The notes below the pieces were generated by a model. That model was not told the origin of the DNA. It searched no databases and was given only the letters and a program-made list of their open reading frames with translations. This document shows positions 11,198-22,180 of a stretch of DNA of 64,000 nucleotides, piece by piece (the stretch's first letter is position 1; every line of letters starts with the position of its first letter). This stretch comes from Haemonchus contortus (lineage: Eukaryota; Nematoda; Chromadorea; Rhabditida; Trichostrongylidae): positions 13,618,091-13,682,090 of the forward strand of contig LS997564.1 in NCBI GenBank assembly GCA_000469685.2, in the 5' to 3' direction. The translations under genes and the position numbers were made by a program.

Positions 11198-11500
11198 ACA
11201 ATGAAATGGTTCCCGAGACTTCTCCTTAGGATGAACCTGTGACCTCCAATGATTGCACGCTGTTTTGTCAAAAACGGCCTAGGTAGGGCACAATGAGGGC
11301 TCCAAAACGACGTACACACCCAAGGCGGACGAGTTATTAAGGGTCTTAAAGCCGTAGAGTTCACATATTCTGCTACTTTTACGACGACGGAGACGCAAAC
11401 GTTCCACTCAGGTAGCTTACTGTAACCACCTGCACACAATGGCGCGAACATTTGGGAGGGTGGTCCAAATATCACACCTATCCTAGTCACGGTGAAAATG
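11198..11500 (+). repeat. Dispersed repeat R, copy 1
   Basis: Shares an ordered series of blocks with 11985-12300 in the same orientation: ggttcccgagacttctcc, tgaacctgtgac, aaacggcctaggtaggg, aatgagggctcc, gacgtacacacc, aggcggacgagtt. The two copies flank the surviving exon of the receptor pseudogene. A weaker relative begins near 30318. No coding function is apparent. Confidence 0.7.
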
Positions 11501-11546
11501 GCTGCAGTTCTTCAAAAATTAAAATCAAAGCGACGTGACAACTTGC

Positions 11547-12648
11547 CAAATCGTATTTGTTGAGCAGGCATATAGTCGAATATCGATTGAATGTGATCAG
11601 CAGGTTTCCAATAAAATGTGCGAAAGCTCCTGCGCCACTTAATATTATACACCATTGCAAGATAGACCGAAATTCTTCGCCCAAGCCGAGTTCACGGTTC
11701 AGTCGTATAAAACAACACGTGCAAAGGGATATCACGTCGGCAATGCCTAAATTTGATAAGATTGGCCTTCAAATTCGCCATCGTTTTACTTTGGTGAAGG
11801 AAACAAATCGTTCGATGTGAGCCTCCTTCTTCCTAATATACTGAACAATTTCTGAATATGCTTATTACCGTGTTGTAGATTTGATTTGTTTAAGTTGCAC
11901 TCTCAAAAAACCGAAAACCGGTCGGTATGTGAATTTGTGTCTAACAAACTGAAATACATTCGAAGCACAAAGAGCATTTCACAAAAAAAGGTTCCTGGGA
12001 CTTTTCCCTTGGTGAACTTGTGACAGCTAAGGACAACACGAGGGACACTGTTGGTTCGAAAAACGACCTAAATAAGGCTTAATGAGGGTCCCGCAGCCGC
12101 TTGGTCGACGTACACGCATAAAGCGGACGAGTTCTCATGGCGTTGAGCGGCTGGAGATGTGCCTCTCGCATCGCACACGTTGTAAAAAGCGGCTTGCTGT
12201 AGTCAACTGTAAGCAGTGGTACACACATGCGGACAGCTCGCCCAAACATCTTCCATGCAACATTTGTCGTCACGTTCACACCCAATCCCTGATTCTGCTT
12301 CTTTTTTCAAGCCTCGTAATTCTCTAAGTAAGCCAATTTTTACGGTTCTTCGGCTTTCTTGCATTAATCTGGACTATCACTTGACATATTTATTCAAGAC
12401 CACTAAAATTGTTGGGATCTTGCCTTTGAAGTTGAAGCCCCAATAGTGGAAGGGATGGATTATTATAAAGCAACCTCCTTTAGCATAAATCTCTTTACTG
12501 AAAAATTAGGTGATAGTTCTAATTGCTGCTACAAATAATGTGTAGAACTCATTTTTTAGGATTTCTGTTTTAGAGCTGATGATAATAAATAGTACATATA
12601 TGTAGAACAAGACGAGTAGACTCACAATTGTGGTCTGAATTACATTGG
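11547..12648 (-). pseudogene. Srv-type chemoreceptor pseudogene (two exons left)
   Basis: Paralogue of the intact receptor at 16381-19017. The exon at 11547-11746 is exactly as long as its counterpart (200 nt) and encodes LNRELGLGEEF and GNLLITFNRYSTICL, the TM3 NRY motif. The first exon (about 12525-12648) gives FYIYVLFIIISSKTEI, but its start is frameshifted (ATGGCACCC in the intact gene against ATGACCC here) and it lacks the GT donor found in the intact gene. The donor of the second exon is GC (TTG|GCAAGT) instead of GT. Exons for TM4-TM7 are absent. Two copies of repeat R lie on either side of the second exon. Confidence 0.75.
11985..12300 (+). repeat. Dispersed repeat R, copy 2
   Basis: Counterpart of 11198-11500, with blocks ggttcctgggacttttccc, tgaacttgtgac, aaacgacctaaataagg, aatgagggtccc, gacgtacacgcat and aagcggacgagtt in the same order. 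It sits in what was the first intron of the receptor pseudogene. Confidence 0.7.
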
Positions 12649-12984
12649 GTCATCTTTCTCCTATAATAAGATTCAACTATAATAAGATTGGGATTCGAAC
12701 GAGTGCAACAACAAAAAAACTACCACGAAATCAGACCCGACTCAGTTGAGTTTAAACGCTGCTCATTCATCAGTATTCCCAATTCATAGAAGTTTTGAAA
12801 AGTTTGTGCTGAAGATTCGAAAAGTAATTCAGTCTATGCCGATGCAGCTTCTCACTTGTGGCTATGGACGATGAAATTACAGAAAAGTAGTTTTGAGCAG
12901 GTGTCCGTGATCGTAGCGACAAACACACTTGCTTCGATTGCTTTGCAATGAGAAGAAATTTTGGGAGTGATACTATTATGTGTA

Positions 12985-13880
12985 TATACTTACAATCTCC
13001 CTAGTGTAGTTGAGGAAAATGATGTAAAGTGTAAGATGTTTGCAGATGATGTGAAGATTTATAAAACTATAGTCTCAGAAATGGATTCCGTCTTAGCTCA
13101 AGAAGCTATTGAAAGAGTTGCCAAGTGAACAAAACTCTGAGAGTTGCTCAAGAAGCTATTGAAAGAGTTGCCAAGTGAACAAAACTCTGAGAGTTGCTTC
13201 TGTCTGCAAATAAAACCTCAGTTCTCAGCCTAGGAAAAGCTCGGGGTACTGTTAATCATTACGCCGATGGATCCAATTTCAAGAATCTTACTGTCGTCAG
13301 AGATTCGGGATTTTTAATAAGCTGACCTTTGTTGCTTACATCATGTCCTTGGTTCATAAAGCTGAGGGTAGATTAACGCAGCTCTTCCGAAGTTTGTACA
13401 CCAAAGGTTCTTGTATCCTCATTGAAGCCTACAAGTCAGGTATTCGCTCCATTTTGGAGCATGGGTCTATGGTTCTCTATCAGCGAAAGAAAAAATCGTT
13501 TACTAAGTTGGAGTTAGTTCAAAACAGCTTCACTGTAAAAGTTTTTGTTCGAGCTCTTGGCTATAATTATAATTCCATTCCCAGGTCAATTGTTAGGAAC
13601 AAGATCCTGGGAATAGAATTTCTCGCGTGTCGGAATGGAATTGGATCTCATAAATTGTACAAAACTTTGACAGGCAAAATATCGATTGAGATGCAAGGCT
13701 TATTCACCAGTCGTACGTCGGCCACTAGAGGAGATAAATAGGCCTTTTGCGAGAACTAGTATGAGAGCTAACTTCTTCTCAGTTCGGGCCTCTGCTGAGT
13801 TCAGTGAATTAACCAAGAAACACTCCATGCCTAGGGGGTTGCTCCATCCCAAGCGCATTTTGTCGACATATTATCATTGA
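12985..13880 (+). pseudogene. LINE reverse transcriptase fragment (CR1/jockey-like)
   Basis: 12985-13128 reads VKCKMFADDVKIYKTIV, carrying the F-A-D-D form of the reverse transcriptase active site. 13343-13741 is an open frame of the region after the active site: RLTQLFRSLYTKGSCILIEA, YKSGIRSILEHGSMVLYQR, LELVQNSFTVKVF, LYKTLTGK. This order is typical of the C-terminal third of nematode non-LTR reverse transcriptases. A stop and a 50-bp tandem duplication separate the two parts. It has no endonuclease, so it is a 5'-truncated dead copy. Confidence 0.75.
13096..13195. repeat. 50-bp exact tandem duplication inside the LINE
   Basis: gctcaagaagctattgaaag... occupies 13096-13145 and again 13146-13195 without a mismatch. 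The match to the reverse transcriptase frame stops inside the first copy. The lack of any difference implies a recent event. Confidence 0.9.
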
Positions 13881-14104
13881 AAGCTCAGTCGCCTTTTTTT
13901 TTATTATTTCAACATGATACCTAAAGGATAGTCAGGTACGTTTCTTTTTGTTTCTTACTCTTATTTTGTTGTATTTTTTTTCAAATTTCATTAACTTATC
14001 TGAAGTGGTTCTGTTGTTTGTTATTACGTTGTTATATGGACTTCTGTCCAAATTTCCATGTACGTTTTGTGCGTGTAATAAATAAAAAATAATAGTAATA
14101 ATAC

Positions 14105-14350
14105 TACGCTACCGAGGTGGTGTAGTGACAAGAGGCGCCACTGTCACTCATGCATGGTCACGAGTACGAATCCCAGATCCGCCTAGGACAATCAAGCCTT
14201 CCATCTACGCGGGGTTGAATAATTGCTACCAGTCTCGTTTGACAGGATAAAAGCATGGACTTGTACTTCGGCTGGCCACCACAAGTAGGCATTCAGTACG
14301 CCACTACGATTCCGATTAGAAGTTCTTACGAGAATGCGGGGGTGCGTCCC
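14105..14350 (+). mobile_element. tRNA-derived SINE, near full length
   Basis: The head has an A-box-like ggtggtgtagtgacaag and a B-box-like gtcacgagtacgaatccc. The body runs through caatcaagccttcc, ttgacaggataaaagcatgg, gtaggcattcagtacgccac and tacgattccgattagaag to gcgtccc. The same succession recurs in both orientations across the window. The head would supply an internal RNA polymerase III promoter. Confidence 0.75.
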
Positions 14351-15616
14351 TTAGACGGGATAGTTCAATGCTCGAAGACTTTTCTCACTTACCCTTTGAC
14401 CTGAACTTATGGAACACTGCTGCAATCAGTAGATTGAGCAAACAAAGAAAAGGAGGGCTGGGAGAAGTATACTCTCGTCTTCATTAATTGTAATAATGGT
14501 AATCACCTTTTTGGAACAAGCTAGACCCCCATTCTAACATGTACTCACAGAAATATTGATAATGCATTTTCTATCACGAAAAAATATAGTGAGAGCTGTT
14601 AATTTTGATTGGTTAGATACAAAATTACTACTGTAGCAAGCCGTAGCATACTAGCGCAAGAAAAAAAAAGCCAGTCAGCAGGAAGTTATGGAGAGACTCG
14701 AATGAAATGGAAACAACAGTAATATTTTCAGAAAGCACGATAGAAAATGACGATCTGTGATTGTTTTCAAGCAAAAGAGACTGAATAACTTGGTTGTTGA
14801 AATTTCGTAGCAATACTGCAATTATCCCTCAAGTTATTCTCCATTCCATGTATTCCATTGAAGCGTGACATTCTGAAAATCAAGAGCAAAATAGGCTCAT
14901 TAAAATAAGACTGCGGAAAAAGTACTGTACAGGGTTTTGCAAGCATATACAATCAAAATTAACTGCTATCTTTCTGTAAGAGCTGCTCCTTTGCTCCCGT
15001 GCTGTAGAACCCTATGTCACTTTTTTACAGTTTTTCAGTTTTTTTTTTCAGCCGTTTGGCTTAGATTATGGGCTGTTGAATAGAAAAAAAGCTATTGTCC
15101 TCGAAAAAAAAAAAACACTCTAACGATTGGAAAGTTGAACGCTACTTGATCGGAATTTCAAAAAATTTCAACAGGTTGGGAACTCGAGGTGCAGCTAAAA
15201 TTATTGAAAAGTTTTTTTTTTTTCATTGCATCCATTTGTATAAAAAGTAAAACGTATGGACACTTGATGTCATCGGCCCATCTTACCGGATTTTAACTGC
15301 AAGTTCTCAGTTAATATTGGATCTCAAGAAAATTTTAGTGGGTTGTATATGTAGGTGTAGAAACATTTTTTAAAAAAGTTCACATTTTTCTCGAAAGGAT
15401 TTATGGGGACTTGTTGAGTAGAACAGCATTCTATATAGACTCGAAAATCGGGTTAGAAGTCCACTGCCTCTCACAGGTACCAAGAGTGGACGTGTTTAGC
15501 TGTCTTGTAAGGCTTGATATCATCCGAAATGAAGGGCACTCATATGGTTAAAGCTGAGGTACACTGCTCTGCAACTAATGAAAACTCGTCCAAATACCCC
15601 TTGCACTGACATAACA
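14351..15616. other. Non-coding stretch with homopolymer runs
   Basis: AT-rich, with poly(T) and poly(A) tracts of 8-10 bases near 15042, 15105 and 15212. No gene or repeat family recognised. Confidence 0.45.
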
Positions 15617-15999
15617 TAGAGTCCGGAATCTTCTTTCAGAAAGCGGCATCACGCTTGTCGCACTTGCCGCGTATCGCATTATTGCGATGGAATATTGGAG
15701 CGCGCAATTTGTGATGTAGGAATTCCGTTACTTATTTGAATTGGCTAGCCGCTCCCTTCAATTCAATGCGGTCCTGATCGTCGATATAGGAGGAGACACT
15801 CTAATCAATAAAGTCTAATAAACATGAAAACGAAAAAGAAACAAGAAACGGTCAAAACTGATAAAAAGGAAAGGCAATCCACGAAAACTATTGCTTCCTA
15901 TCGATTGGTGGGGAGGTGGGATGAGTACGGTATTTGCAGAAAGATTCGCTGCATGCGGCAAGGCGAGCGTCCGTAACCGGGGAGAAGTTCCGTGACCCA
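15617..15999. mobile_element. Mutator-like MITE, second copy
   Basis: Same orientation and block order as the element at 2421-2798: gagtccggaatcttc at the left, tatcgcattattgcgatgg, attggagcgcgcaatttgtg, tgaattggc, agtctaataaacatgaaaac, cctatcgattgg, gctgcatgcggcaag, and ggggagaagttccgtgaccc at the right. No convincing target duplication remains, which suggests an older insertion. Confidence 0.8.
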
Positions 16000-16380
16000 T
16001 AGCACAATACAACCTCGAGATTGATCAGTTTCAGAAGTACCTATTGTTTAAGAGTTTTTTATTTACAAATTCAAAATTTCGCTTCGCCTCGCAACAATTT
16101 TGCATCTGCACTTTCCTCGTTGGCGCTCATTAAAATAGGAATCATCACTGACATCCACTTCAGGCATTCTGTTAATTTATCTGATAAAAATAAATGAGCA
16201 TCTGAGGTCCCGTCTTCATCAGGGGATAGTGCTTTGGTCAGTCGTTATGTCTTATCTGTGCTCATTGAAGAATTACAAGCAGAATCAATGGCTTATAAAA
16301 CCGAGACGACGTGAAAACTATCGCACAGATATTGGACACAAATAGTATTTATTTATGTACAGTTCTGTGGAAATCATACC

Positions 16381-19017
16381 TTAAAATTTGTTAGCATTAA
16401 ATCGGTTGTTCGGATGAGTAGCAAGCGTGTTTACACAATTTCTATTCTTATAACATCGAAAAGAGATGACAAGTTCCCGACGAAGATCAGAAGAGAGCAA
16501 CAGCAGAAATAGTGGCGGTATGCTGAGCATCACGTCGTTTGTCCAAAAAAACTAAAAGATTTTTCTGGAACTTCATCATAGAACTCTCTCAGCAATCTCT
16601 AAATCGAATCCATCTTGAACTACCGCTATGGTTAGTTTTTTTTTTAATTGTTGTTTCCAGGATCTCCATCACTAAGGGTCACAGTCATTGGAAGGCGTTT
16701 AGAAGGGCCGTGGAGAGGTTATGACGTCCGACTCCATAACCTCGCCACGGATCTAGTAACAGAACTAACCTGTTTTGTTACCAGTTGATTCAAAGCGTCC
16801 AAGCTGGCTGATACGGCGATCACTCTAATGACTTGTAATGTGCACATAAAAAGTGAACAGCTAAACATCAGCACAGCATACGTAAGCAGACCCTAAATTT
16901 TGTTGAAGAAATGTATACCAGAAATCTTGTCGTGTACACGGGAAGGGAAGGAGGCTGTAGGAGGAGAATATTTGTCTTCCCAACATTTTCTATGCAAAGT
17001 TTTGCAAGTAAAAATTGTGGTATTCAATCAAAGAATGTTCACCTTCTCATGAAGACGATGTTTCTGTGAATCGACACTTTTTGGACGTCTCTTCCATTCG
17101 ACCAGTATTCTTGCATTGAGTATGATACTTACTACGGCACAAATCAAACAAACTCCAAAGTAAACGGCCATGACAATCTAAAAAAAACTATTTTTAATAA
17201 GCTGCTTGTTGCTCTCGAAATTCACATTGTTTGCTGATTGACATGCAAATTGTTCCTGTCGAGCTAACATAAGTGAAAGCTGTATTAGGATTCAACTTTG
17301 GAAATGTTGGATTGACATAAAAGCCCTAAAACATGGAGTGGGGATCACCTTTACATTCCTGAAGTGGCCGTACTTTTTGAGATGATTACTCTAATTATTA
17401 ACCCTGAGGCCCGCTGGTACTGCTATTACAATTTCTAAGGTACAAGTTCCGTACATCTCTTCTACTGATTGCGTTACGGCTTCAGAGCGCTCTCAATTAG
17501 CTCGAACACGCAAGCGACAGTCACTGCTTCTGAGACGGGGCGTACGACAGCAGTATGATGACTTTTAGCTGTGTTATACTGTTTTTGAGGAGTCGATGGT
17601 AGTCACAGCGACTATTCACGTATACGGCTCAAAGAGTCTGCCAGCATAATTGCGAAAAAGCTACAGTCTGTGGTTCATGTCCTCAACGAAAATGTAAATG
17701 GTAGTGGTAGTGCTCTTTCCCGAACTCCCACGGCATGCCACAGCGGCTACAGTATCTTCCCCTGGAAGTTCAAACTTTCCCCATCATCACATGCACTCCG
17801 GCTCGGGCCCTCGGGTTGCCCGAGCGTGGTAGGGGCGGTTTATGGAGACGGCCCCTCACTGACCACTTCGAGTTAGACAGCTGCTATCTAGAGGAATTGT
17901 GCTGATGGCTTTCATTTTGATGATTCGGGCTCTCTTGATCGCGAGACTTCCCACCCATCCGGACAGTAGCAGTACAAATTGATGCGTGAGTCCTGTCTGA
18001 GAATTGCAACAAACCCACCATATCAACTTGTCTTTCATAGCCGGTAAATATTGGAATTCCATCCTCATTAGGTAAGTATACCAGTTGAGCTCCAATGATT
18101 TGGATAGAGGCGGCAAAGGACACAGCGTACTGAATGGCTACGACTGCTCCCACTTTGTTCCTGGTCCAGATCTATAAACAGTGGAGAATGCTTCTCAAGC
18201 CTGAATACACTTTAGTTAAGCTGTTCTCAGAGGCATTCTGGCTTGTACTGGGAAGGTGAATTTCTGTTCACAGAGTAGAGAAGAAACAATGAATTAATCT
18301 ATTGTGGGGACTGCTTCAAGGTCTTCCCTACGTTATATTATACAACTCATATTTCTTGAAAACTCCCGAAAACTGATTCAAAATGATTAAAGTGAACCGA
18401 ATCATATCTGTTGAAGAGACAAATAGCCGAATATCGATTGATCGTGATAAGCATGTTCCCAATAAAATGGGCATAAGATGCTGTACCACTAATTACTAGG
18501 AGGCATAGGACCATATTCTGGAATTCTTTGCCTAGGGCAAACTCTCGGCTTAGTCGGACACCGCAAGTTGTGAAAAGACATATAACGTCGGCAGTGCCTA
18601 AAAAATAGCTCTGTCAATACATGTTTTTTTAATCAGAGAGAGAAACAACAATTACCGTAAACTAGTAAACATCTTTTCATAAATGCTTGGAAATTTCTAG
18701 ATCTATTTGAAATCATGTTGAAGACGAAGTCCATCTGGGCTACATACTTAGTGAAAACAGTCCATATTTGAATTTCTGTTTAACCAGCTAGGTTAAACTC
18801 AAGTTTTTGATTTTCTGCGAGTGAGTTACTCTGCAGACACCTACAACCTCTTTGAGCAGTTAGAAGAACAACTGAATTCTTCACCTGTTGCCACGAATAT
18901 TGTGTAGAATGCATTTCTGAATACTTTTGCTTTTGATCTGATAATGAGGAATAGGACATATATGTAGAATGAGGCTAGCAGACCTTCAATTGTAGTATGT
19001 ATCACATCGGGTGCCAT
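16381..19017 (-). CDS. Srv-type seven-transmembrane chemoreceptor, complete
   Basis: Seven exons join in phase into 323 residues: 19017-18885, 18597-18398, 18171-18019, 17325-17269, 17177-17043, 16892-16770 and 16551-16381 (stop TAA). Every intron is GT-AG. TM1 lies in MAPDVIHTTIEGLLASFYIY. TM2-TM3 contain GNMLITINRYSAICL, with the NRY motif typical of the nematode Srg/Srv superfamily. TM4 is in AIQYAVSFAASIQIIGAQLV, TM5 in YIVMAVYFGVCLICAVVSII, TM6 in LLTYAVLMFSCSLFMCT, and TM7 in WTNDVMLSIPPLFLLLLS followed by a basic tail. Length and motif order match C. elegans Srv proteins, predicted sensory-neuron receptors. The ligand is unknown. The start at 19017 was chosen because it falls just before TM1; an in-frame Met lies further upstream. 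A broken paralogue is at 11547-12648. Confidence 0.9.
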
Positions 19018-20191
19018 CCTTGTCCGAGTCTGAAATAAAGCCATCATTTTCCTGATAGAGTTCTCAGAGAACAAAGTAAGAAGAATAACCTCCACTCAAT
19101 CACACAAAACATTGCTCAATATCCTTACGTTGATTGGGATATTTTCAGAAATTCGTCACTTAAAACTCGGAATGAACGCAAGCTCATTTCATGCAACTTA
19201 CACACCCAGGTTAGGCGTAACGTTTATGAGACGGAGAATAAGAAAGATTTCTGGAAGTTCTGCGATAAAAATTGGATGCGCCTGAAAATAAAACTGGGAG
19301 GATGCTGAATTTAAATAAAATTGAACCTTTCAGGTTCTTGCACTTTAAGGTTCTTTCAGGTTCTCGAGGGGCTAACTTTAAAATGGCATAGTGCCATTTC
19401 AAAAGCCCTCCTCATACTCCTGTCCTATAGGGAAGTAACACTGGAGGACTCCTCAGGGGAATGGCGAGAAAGACAGAATAGCTGAAGTTCCCGTCCCACG
19501 CAGATGTCAAAACATTTGAAAGAGATCACGGGAAAGCAAGCAATACAATTTGATTGAGTCAGACCTACGGAGAAGAATGAGAGATGAAAAGAATCAACTT
19601 TCTCAACCCATCCGCTGAAGTGTGTCTCCCACACATGGCTCCCGGCGTCTATCTTTATGGCAGTTTGAATTCGCGTTCGGTTTATACAATAATTTGCGGT
19701 GCCCATACTATGTCATCCTCCTAGACGATTTGTTTGTAATAGCCATTACACCACCTCCGCCCTTTGACCGTCCGAGTATGGTGGGCCGAATTGAATCGAA
19801 GTTAGTTGATACCATTAAAGAGATCGGTCCGGTACTCCCAAGAGGATGAAGGGGTACAATGGTATGTGGTGTTACATAGCCATACCATCAAAAATTGTTG
19901 AACATTCTTAATCTTACAAGCCTAATTACAAAAAAAAACCTTTCACGACATGCTGCGCTTTTGTAGTGGGAACCTAGCCATAGAAACAGCAATGGGAACA
20001 GCCATAATATTTTGAGATAATTAATTAACGAAAAAATTGAAAAACTTCGATCAAAATCGTCTGTTTTCTGTCAGAATATACGAACGGATACGGATGCTAT
20101 GGAAGATACAAAGGAGATTTTATAGTTATAACACGGGTTCTTTTCTGAGAACAAATTCTTTCATGTGAATTCATTTTTGTAGTTGCATGGC
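19018..20191. other. Intergenic stretch
   Basis: Upstream of the Srv receptor, so its promoter should lie here, but no motif was identified. 19300-19370 contains three direct copies of caggttct(t/c)g-like text. 19740-19760 has cattacaccacctccgcc, resembling the inverted SINE head, without the rest of the SINE. Confidence 0.4.
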
Positions 20192-20677
20192 ATGAATCAA
20201 CAACACAAATTCCGATTGTTTATCAAAAGATTACTGTATCAGGAGGAAGTACTCTACCCAGGAGCAAAAACCCATGTAAAGCATATAGTGCTGGGAACTG
20301 GTCATTTTTGTAGAAAGTTCGGACGTTTTTTGACAGTAGGAGCTGATAATTGGACCATTTTAAGGAGCCTACCTATACGGGAACTTATGCGTAGTCATCA
20401 CGACCGAGCACAGGAGACGCACGCTTCCATAATGAGGACAATCCTTATAGCCCTGCCTGTAGATATTCCTGAGAAAGGTACACATGCAGCAGATTGGAAA
20501 ACCTTCGAGAAAGCTTTCTCAGTGTCCTCCTATTCAAGGGAATTGAAGCATCTATCCCTTTGGATGCAAAAGGCTCATTTTTTCCTGATTGATATTCAAG
20601 TATTGCTGAGCTTCACGACCAACTTAAAGGCACTGTTCACGAAAAAAGTTAGGGTACCCTTTTTTGATGGGAATTGA
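20192..20677 (+). other. Open frame of 161 codons, unrecognised
   Basis: Runs from ATG 20192 (MNQQHKFRLFIKRLLYQEEV) to a stop at 20677. No signal peptide, repeat or known motif is visible. The last 50 or so bases lie inside the TTAA-flanked element that starts at 20628, so at least the C-terminus is transposon sequence. It may be a decayed exon or a chance frame. Confidence 0.2.
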
Positions 20678-21155
20678 TAGAACTACTCTGGAATAAAGCG
20701 ATAACAACGAAAAAGGCGCAAAAAACGATGAACAAGAAGAATTACAAAGGGTCAAAAAAAGAGCTGGAAAGGGGGGTTGGTCGAGTTTCACATTGAAATA
20801 ACAGCGGTTAGGGAGTGTTCGGACGAGAATGCACGAAGGCGACGCATTGTCTGCAATACAGACAACACACCCAATTTGCCTGGCAATCTGACTGGCAGAC
20901 TCTGGCAATTTGCCAATCAGCGTATCGATTTTTCACCAACTTCGCTCCAGTGCGAATGTGGTGAAGGACAATTTGAACTCGTAGTCAGCCTAGCGAAGGG
21001 CGAAGGCCTCCCGTCCCCCACTGTTCCTGCCCTTATCGTGCCCCATCCAGCCGTTTTCCGACTTCATTCCTGCATAAATGGTATCAGGGGGGGGGCTTCG
21101 AATTCAAATCATGTGCAAATCTTCAAAACCATTTTTTCGTGAACAGTGCCTTTAA
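20624..21155. mobile_element. TTAA-flanked MITE, ~524 bp
   Basis: TTAA at 20624-20627 and 21152-21155 border a unit whose ends are inverted copies: aggcactgttcacgaaaaaa at the left and ttttttcgtgaacagtgcct at the right, 20 of 20 identical. The identical ends indicate a fairly young insertion. The interior has no transposase. TTAA targeting suggests a piggyBac-type mover, although the ends are not CCC as at 1978. Confidence 0.8.
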
Positions 21156-22180
21156 GGGACAACGTGTAGATCAGCTCGAGACAGTGTATGAAAATTCAGA
21201 AAAATTAAATGGTAGATTTAGTTCAAAGTTAATATTTTGAAAAAACAAACTAAGATTTCTTGAAAATTACCGTTTCAATTCTCGTTCATATAAATGCCCC
21301 TGACGGTACGTTGCGGCAGGGGGTATGCGAGTGTCCGAGCCAGGGATACCCGTATAAGCCGTCTGCCGGCACAGAAGAAGAACAGCGCATGAGGAGCATG
21401 GGGAAAGAGAAGGTAGAGAGGTACTGAACAGAGAAGACGATTGGTTCCGATGGGTCAAGAAGAAGGAACTCATGCATACAAAGAAAAACCTCTTATTTCA
21501 TTTTTGTTATGCAAAGAAGATCCCCTTATTTTATTTTTGTTCTTCTTATAAACTCACACATTTTCTTCCCACTATGCTTTTGCCGCTTTGTAGGACGTAC
21601 TTTTCCCCGAACATCTCATAGTACGTGCGTTTTAAGGAGACTCAAGTACACTTTCAGGAAATTAGGTATAGCGACAGTATTCATGAAACATTAACGTCGT
21701 GCTAGACAAAGAGTAACAAGATTTTCTGACGCTATGAAGTGTTCAGACTAACCGTGTAGCATAGGTATCGGAATAAGTAGAAACTTCCAGTTTGTGAGGA
21801 AGAGCGAGAGAATGACTCAATTATTTATTTTATTTTATTTATTTATTTTGTCCACGCAGTGCACCTTCATCAGCAGGTTGAAAATAAGTGATAATTATGC
21901 ATTTGGAGAGGGTTTTATTTCACATCTGTACAACATACACACATTAGGAAGAGATCTTCTGCACAGGTTTGTTCTTATCACCGACGTTGATCGAAACCAA
22001 AGTCGTTTTGATGTTCCTTGTCGAAAACGCTCTTTTTAAAAAATATCAGCTGAGGGCGCTTCTTTATCTTTCGCAGTCGTGTTGGGCACTCACAATAGCG
22101 TGAATCATTCACTGAAAGTGTTGCACTGTCAAGACAAAAGAACTTCTTGGAACCTCGCAGCCTTCTTAAGAACCTGGCCA
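21156..22180. other. Intergenic stretch, (TTTA)n tract at 21821-21850
   Basis: The 3' flank of the collagen gene. It holds a short (ATTT/TTTA) microsatellite and a GC-richer patch at 21295-21370, but no gene or terminator was identified. A poly(A) signal for the collagen was not obvious. Confidence 0.45.

Noticed and set aside
11158..11490. 110-codon minus-strand open frame
   Set aside because: It lies inside dispersed repeat R, whose second copy has no matching frame.
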